Of a DNA stretch of 8,702 nt, positions 7,623-8,702 are shown piece by piece (position 1 is the first letter of the stretch; the number at the start of each line of letters is the position of its first letter). Under the pieces are notes generated by a model that saw only the letters and a list, made by a program, of their open reading frames with translations, was not told the DNA's origin and searched no databases. Location: contig JAKSPA010000061.1 in the NCBI GenBank assembly GCA_024405235.1, forward strand, positions 1-8,702, written 5' to 3'. The position numbers and the translations under genes were made by a program. The stretch comes from Lentisphaeria bacterium. Its GTDB lineage: Bacteria; Verrucomicrobiota; Lentisphaeria; Oligosphaerales; Oligosphaeraceae.

Positions 7623-7728
7623 GGTAGGAATTAAGCCGCGTTGGGCGCAGCTTAATGCGGCAGTACGGGCGTTCACGCCGCCCTCTTGGCGCCGTCAGGC
7701 GCAGTTCGCGTCGCAGGCCGTCCCTACC
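7623..7728. repeat. REP/BIME-like palindromic element
   Basis: A 106-base noncoding block bounded by GGTAGG (7623-7628) and its exact inverse CCTACC (7723-7728). Inside are ATTAAGCCGCG/CGCAGCTTAAT (7630-7640 with 7646-7656, one mismatch that becomes a G-U pair on the minus-strand transcript), GGCG-TTCA-CGCC (7668-7679) and GCGCC-GTCA-GGCGC (7689-7702). REP sequences typically start with a conserved GTAG-type tetranucleotide next to an imperfect palindrome, and inverted pairs form BIMEs. This element has that architecture, with GTAG at both ends in opposite orientation. It lies 22 bases beyond the Nudix stop codon, a typical REP site. Only one copy is in the window, so repetition is inferred. 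Confidence 0.5.
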
Positions 7729-7749
7729 TTCTTGTGGAACATAATGAAA

Positions 7750-8328
7750 TCAAAAACTGTCTTGGCGGAAGGAATTTGCGAATTTAAGGCCGTATGCGAA
7801 AGTGAGAAGTTTGCCGTTGACGACATCGCCTTTCGCGTTGGATTCTTGCAGAAAATCGTAGAGCTCGGCAAGAGGAACTTCCAGAATTTCGATGTGCTCA
7901 GAAGCATCGAGCGACTGCTTGCGCTGAGGCACCGCTTCGTCGATGAGAGCGATGATTGGCGTGGTCAGCTCGCCGCTCATTCCTGCGCTGTTTTCTGCGG
8001 CAAAGCCCTCTTCCAGAATGGTCGAGGCTGTGTAGCCTGTCTCTTCCGTGAGTTCTCTTTTGGCGGATTCCAGAGCGCCTTCGCCTGCTTCTATGAGACC
8101 GGCGGGACATTCGATGCAGTAGCTGCCGACAGGAGGCCTGAACTGCCTCACGAGAATCGTCGTGCCGCTTTGCGGCTTGATGGCGAAGATGCTGACGGCG
8201 TTGGTGCGATTCGTGCGCTGGCAGGCTTCCCATTTCAGTTCCTTGCCATCGTCGTTTATGAAAGTGATTCTCTGTAGTTCGAGGAACTTCCCCTGCGCTA
8301 CAGTTTCAGTTTGCTTGATTTCAGCCAT
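7750..8328 (-). CDS. Nudix hydrolase, ADP-ribose pyrophosphatase-like
   Basis: 192 aa. The Nudix box GX5EX7REUXEEXGU is perfect: Gly77, Glu83, Arg91-Glu92-Leu93, Glu95-Glu96, Gly98-Tyr99, preceded by ECPAGLIE (73-80), typical of ADP-ribose pyrophosphatases and similar nucleotide-sugar hydrolases. The N-terminal part (ITFINDDGKELKWE, then VSIFAIKP and ILVRQFRPPVG) forms the usual beta strands before the box. Such enzymes split ADP-ribose or related nucleoside diphosphate sugars into AMP and a sugar phosphate, with divalent metal, in the cytoplasm. The start at 8328 was chosen because the family-like sequence begins there; the frame stays open to 8475 but only through the tandem repeat. AAGG about 12 bases upstream is a weak ribosome site. 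The gene is convergent with the mannosidase and divergent from the gene at 8507; no functional link to the glycosidases is visible. Confidence 0.93.
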   Translation of the reverse strand: MAEIKQTETVAQGKFLELQRITFINDDGKELKWEACQRTNRTNAVSIFAIKPQSGTTILVRQFRPPVGSYCIECPAGLIEAGEGALESAKRELTEETGYTASTILEEGFAAENSAGMSGELTTPIIALIDEAVPQRKQSLDASEHIEILEVPLAELYDFLQESNAKGDVVNGKLLTFAYGLKFANSFRQDSF

Positions 8329-8349
8329 TTTGTCTTGCCTTTTGGTCCA

Positions 8350-8378
8350 TTGCGTTTGTGATTTCTGTAAAATATAAG
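8350..8378 (+). promoter_or_regulatory. Possible sigma-70-type promoter for the gene at 8507
   Basis: TTGCGT (8350-8355), 17 bases, then TATAAG (8373-8378). The -10 matches five of six and the -35 three of six consensus positions, at ideal spacing. Transcription would start near 8385, so the 9-bp tandem repeat and the hairpin at 8455-8483 would form the leader. Sequence match only. Confidence 0.3.
8371..8376 (-). promoter_or_regulatory. Possible -10 element for the Nudix gene
   Basis: The minus strand reads TATATT here, in an A/T-rich patch about 43 bases before the Nudix ATG. A -35 box at 17-base spacing would fall on the first unit of the tandem repeat (CTAGCC), which is a poor match. Overlap with the + strand -10 would make this a compact divergent promoter. 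Confidence 0.2.
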
Positions 8379-8393
8379 CGGGAATTCGCATTT

Positions 8394-8444
8394 GGCTAGG
8401 GCGGCTAGGGCGGCTAGGGCGGCTAGGGCGGCTAGGGCGGCTAG
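8394..8444. repeat. 9-bp tandem repeat (GGCTAGGGC)n, 5.7 copies
   Basis: Five exact copies of GGCTAGGGC (8394-8438) are followed by a partial sixth, GGCTAG (8439-8444). The array sits in the divergent region between the Nudix gene and the gene at 8507. The unit is a multiple of three, so it is open in several frames; on the minus strand it reads Ser-Arg-Pro repeats in frame with the Nudix gene. Perfect identity of units suggests recent expansion by slippage. Confidence 0.95.
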
Positions 8445-8454
8445 AACCGCCTGG

Positions 8455-8483
8455 AAAGGCTATGTTTTCCACCAAGCCTTTTT
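8455..8483 (+). terminator. Terminator-like hairpin with T run
   Basis: AAAGGCT (8455-8461) pairs with AGCCTTT (8475-8481) across a 13-base loop, and the T run TTTTT spans 8479-8483. No + strand gene ends just upstream, so it may attenuate the transcript of the gene at 8507, or be the edge of a repeat element (its loop contains most of the second 13-bp direct repeat). Confidence 0.3.
8459..8471 (+). repeat. 13-bp direct repeat, copy 2 (GCTATGTTTTCCA)
   Basis: Exact second copy of the sequence at 7606-7618, in the same orientation and 853 bases away. Here it lies in the loop region of the hairpin at 8455-8483 and contains an ATG (8462) in frame with the gene at 8507. Confidence 0.6.
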
Positions 8484-8506
8484 CTGCAATAAGTTCCCCC
8501 GACGCA

Positions 8507-8702
8507 ATGAAAACATACGATCTGCAATATTTCGAACCGTCTCCGGAAAGTCATCCAATCACCCGTCCAGAGGTCTTGGAAAAGGAAGATGGATCGTTTG
8601 AATTGTTCAATGGCTTCAAGAATCCGGAACCAGGCTGGGAGCAATGGGCGCTGCCGCAGGGATGCGTTTTGCGCATCTGCACCAGGTCATGCAGGCCGTA
8701 TT
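8507..8702 (+). CDS. Unknown protein, N-terminal part (3' end outside window)
   Basis: Open from ATG 8507 to the end of the window, 65 codons, beginning MKTYDLQYFEPSPESHP and containing ELFNGFKNPEPGWEQWALPQG. No signal peptide and no domain I recognise; the aromatic- and proline-rich, acidic N-terminus looks like a soluble protein. An in-frame ATG at 8462 would add 15 residues, but it lies inside the 13-bp direct repeat and the terminator-like hairpin, so 8507 is preferred. Neither start has a Shine-Dalgarno. The gene is divergent from the Nudix gene. The frame is open throughout, with sense-strand codon use like the neighbouring genes, but the short visible length limits certainty. Confidence 0.6.
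   Translation, partial: MKTYDLQYFEPSPESHPITRPEVLEKEDGSFELFNGFKNPEPGWEQWALPQGCVLRICTRSCRPY

Noticed and set aside
7609..8277. Plus-strand open frame of 222 codons opposite the Nudix gene
   Set aside because: The minus strand carries a perfect Nudix box over the same bases. The + frame begins in the direct repeat and runs through the palindromic element, so it is a shadow.
8394..8444. CRISPR array
   Set aside because: The units are 9 bp, directly adjacent and have no unique spacers.
7606..8471. Composite transposon or insertion sequence around the Nudix gene
   Set aside because: There is no transposase gene and no long terminal inverted repeats between the two 13-bp copies; a direct repeat alone is not enough.
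8329..8475. N-terminal extension of the Nudix protein through the Ser-Arg-Pro repeat
   Set aside because: The extra 49 residues are low-complexity repeat plus sequence with no family similarity, while a family-like N-terminus begins at the ATG at 8328. Noted as a possibility in the tandem-repeat finding.

Overview
The window reads as a carbohydrate-degradation locus from a bacterium of roughly 55% G+C. Large GH42-like glycosidases with multi-domain fronts, a GH38 alpha-mannosidase and mostly absent Shine-Dalgarno sequences would fit a gut or environmental member of the PVC group (Lentisphaerota/Victivallales or Kiritimatiellota). That taxonomic placement is inference from gene style; there is no rRNA or other marker gene in the window.

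Layout on the + strand: 1-1013 is the 3' part of a GH42-like glycosidase whose start lies upstream of the window. A hairpin-rich spacer (1014-1197) follows, then a very large exported glycosidase (1198-5016, 1272 aa) whose C-terminal third is a paralogue of the first protein. A 105-base spacer with one strong hairpin leads to a cytoplasmic GH38 alpha-mannosidase (5122-7440), closed by a strong intrinsic terminator (7471-7523). The three genes point the same way and probably form one catabolic unit: an exported enzyme acts on glycan outside the cytoplasm, and the GH38 enzyme removes alpha-mannosyl residues from imported fragments. No transporter, regulator or sulfatase is visible here.

From 7441 to 7749 there is no confident gene. 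This stretch holds the terminator, a short minus-strand reading frame with the only strong Shine-Dalgarno sequence I saw at a start in the window, and a 106-base palindrome-rich element bounded by inverted GGTAGG/CCTACC that looks like a REP/BIME-type repeat. Next comes a minus-strand Nudix hydrolase (7750-8328, ADP-ribose pyrophosphatase-like). The divergent intergenic region 8329-8506 carries a 9-bp tandem repeat (5.7 copies) and a terminator-like hairpin. A + strand gene of unknown function starts at 8507 and runs off the end. A 13-bp exact direct repeat occurs on both sides of the Nudix gene.

A whole-window oddity is that CCCGG and CCGGG are absent on both strands by eye, and CCGG is scarce, although CCWGG and GGCC are common. 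No wholly new multi-gene system is evident. The best candidates for undescribed biology are the structured spacer at 1014-1143, the REP-like element, the tandem-repeat promoter region and the CCSGG avoidance.
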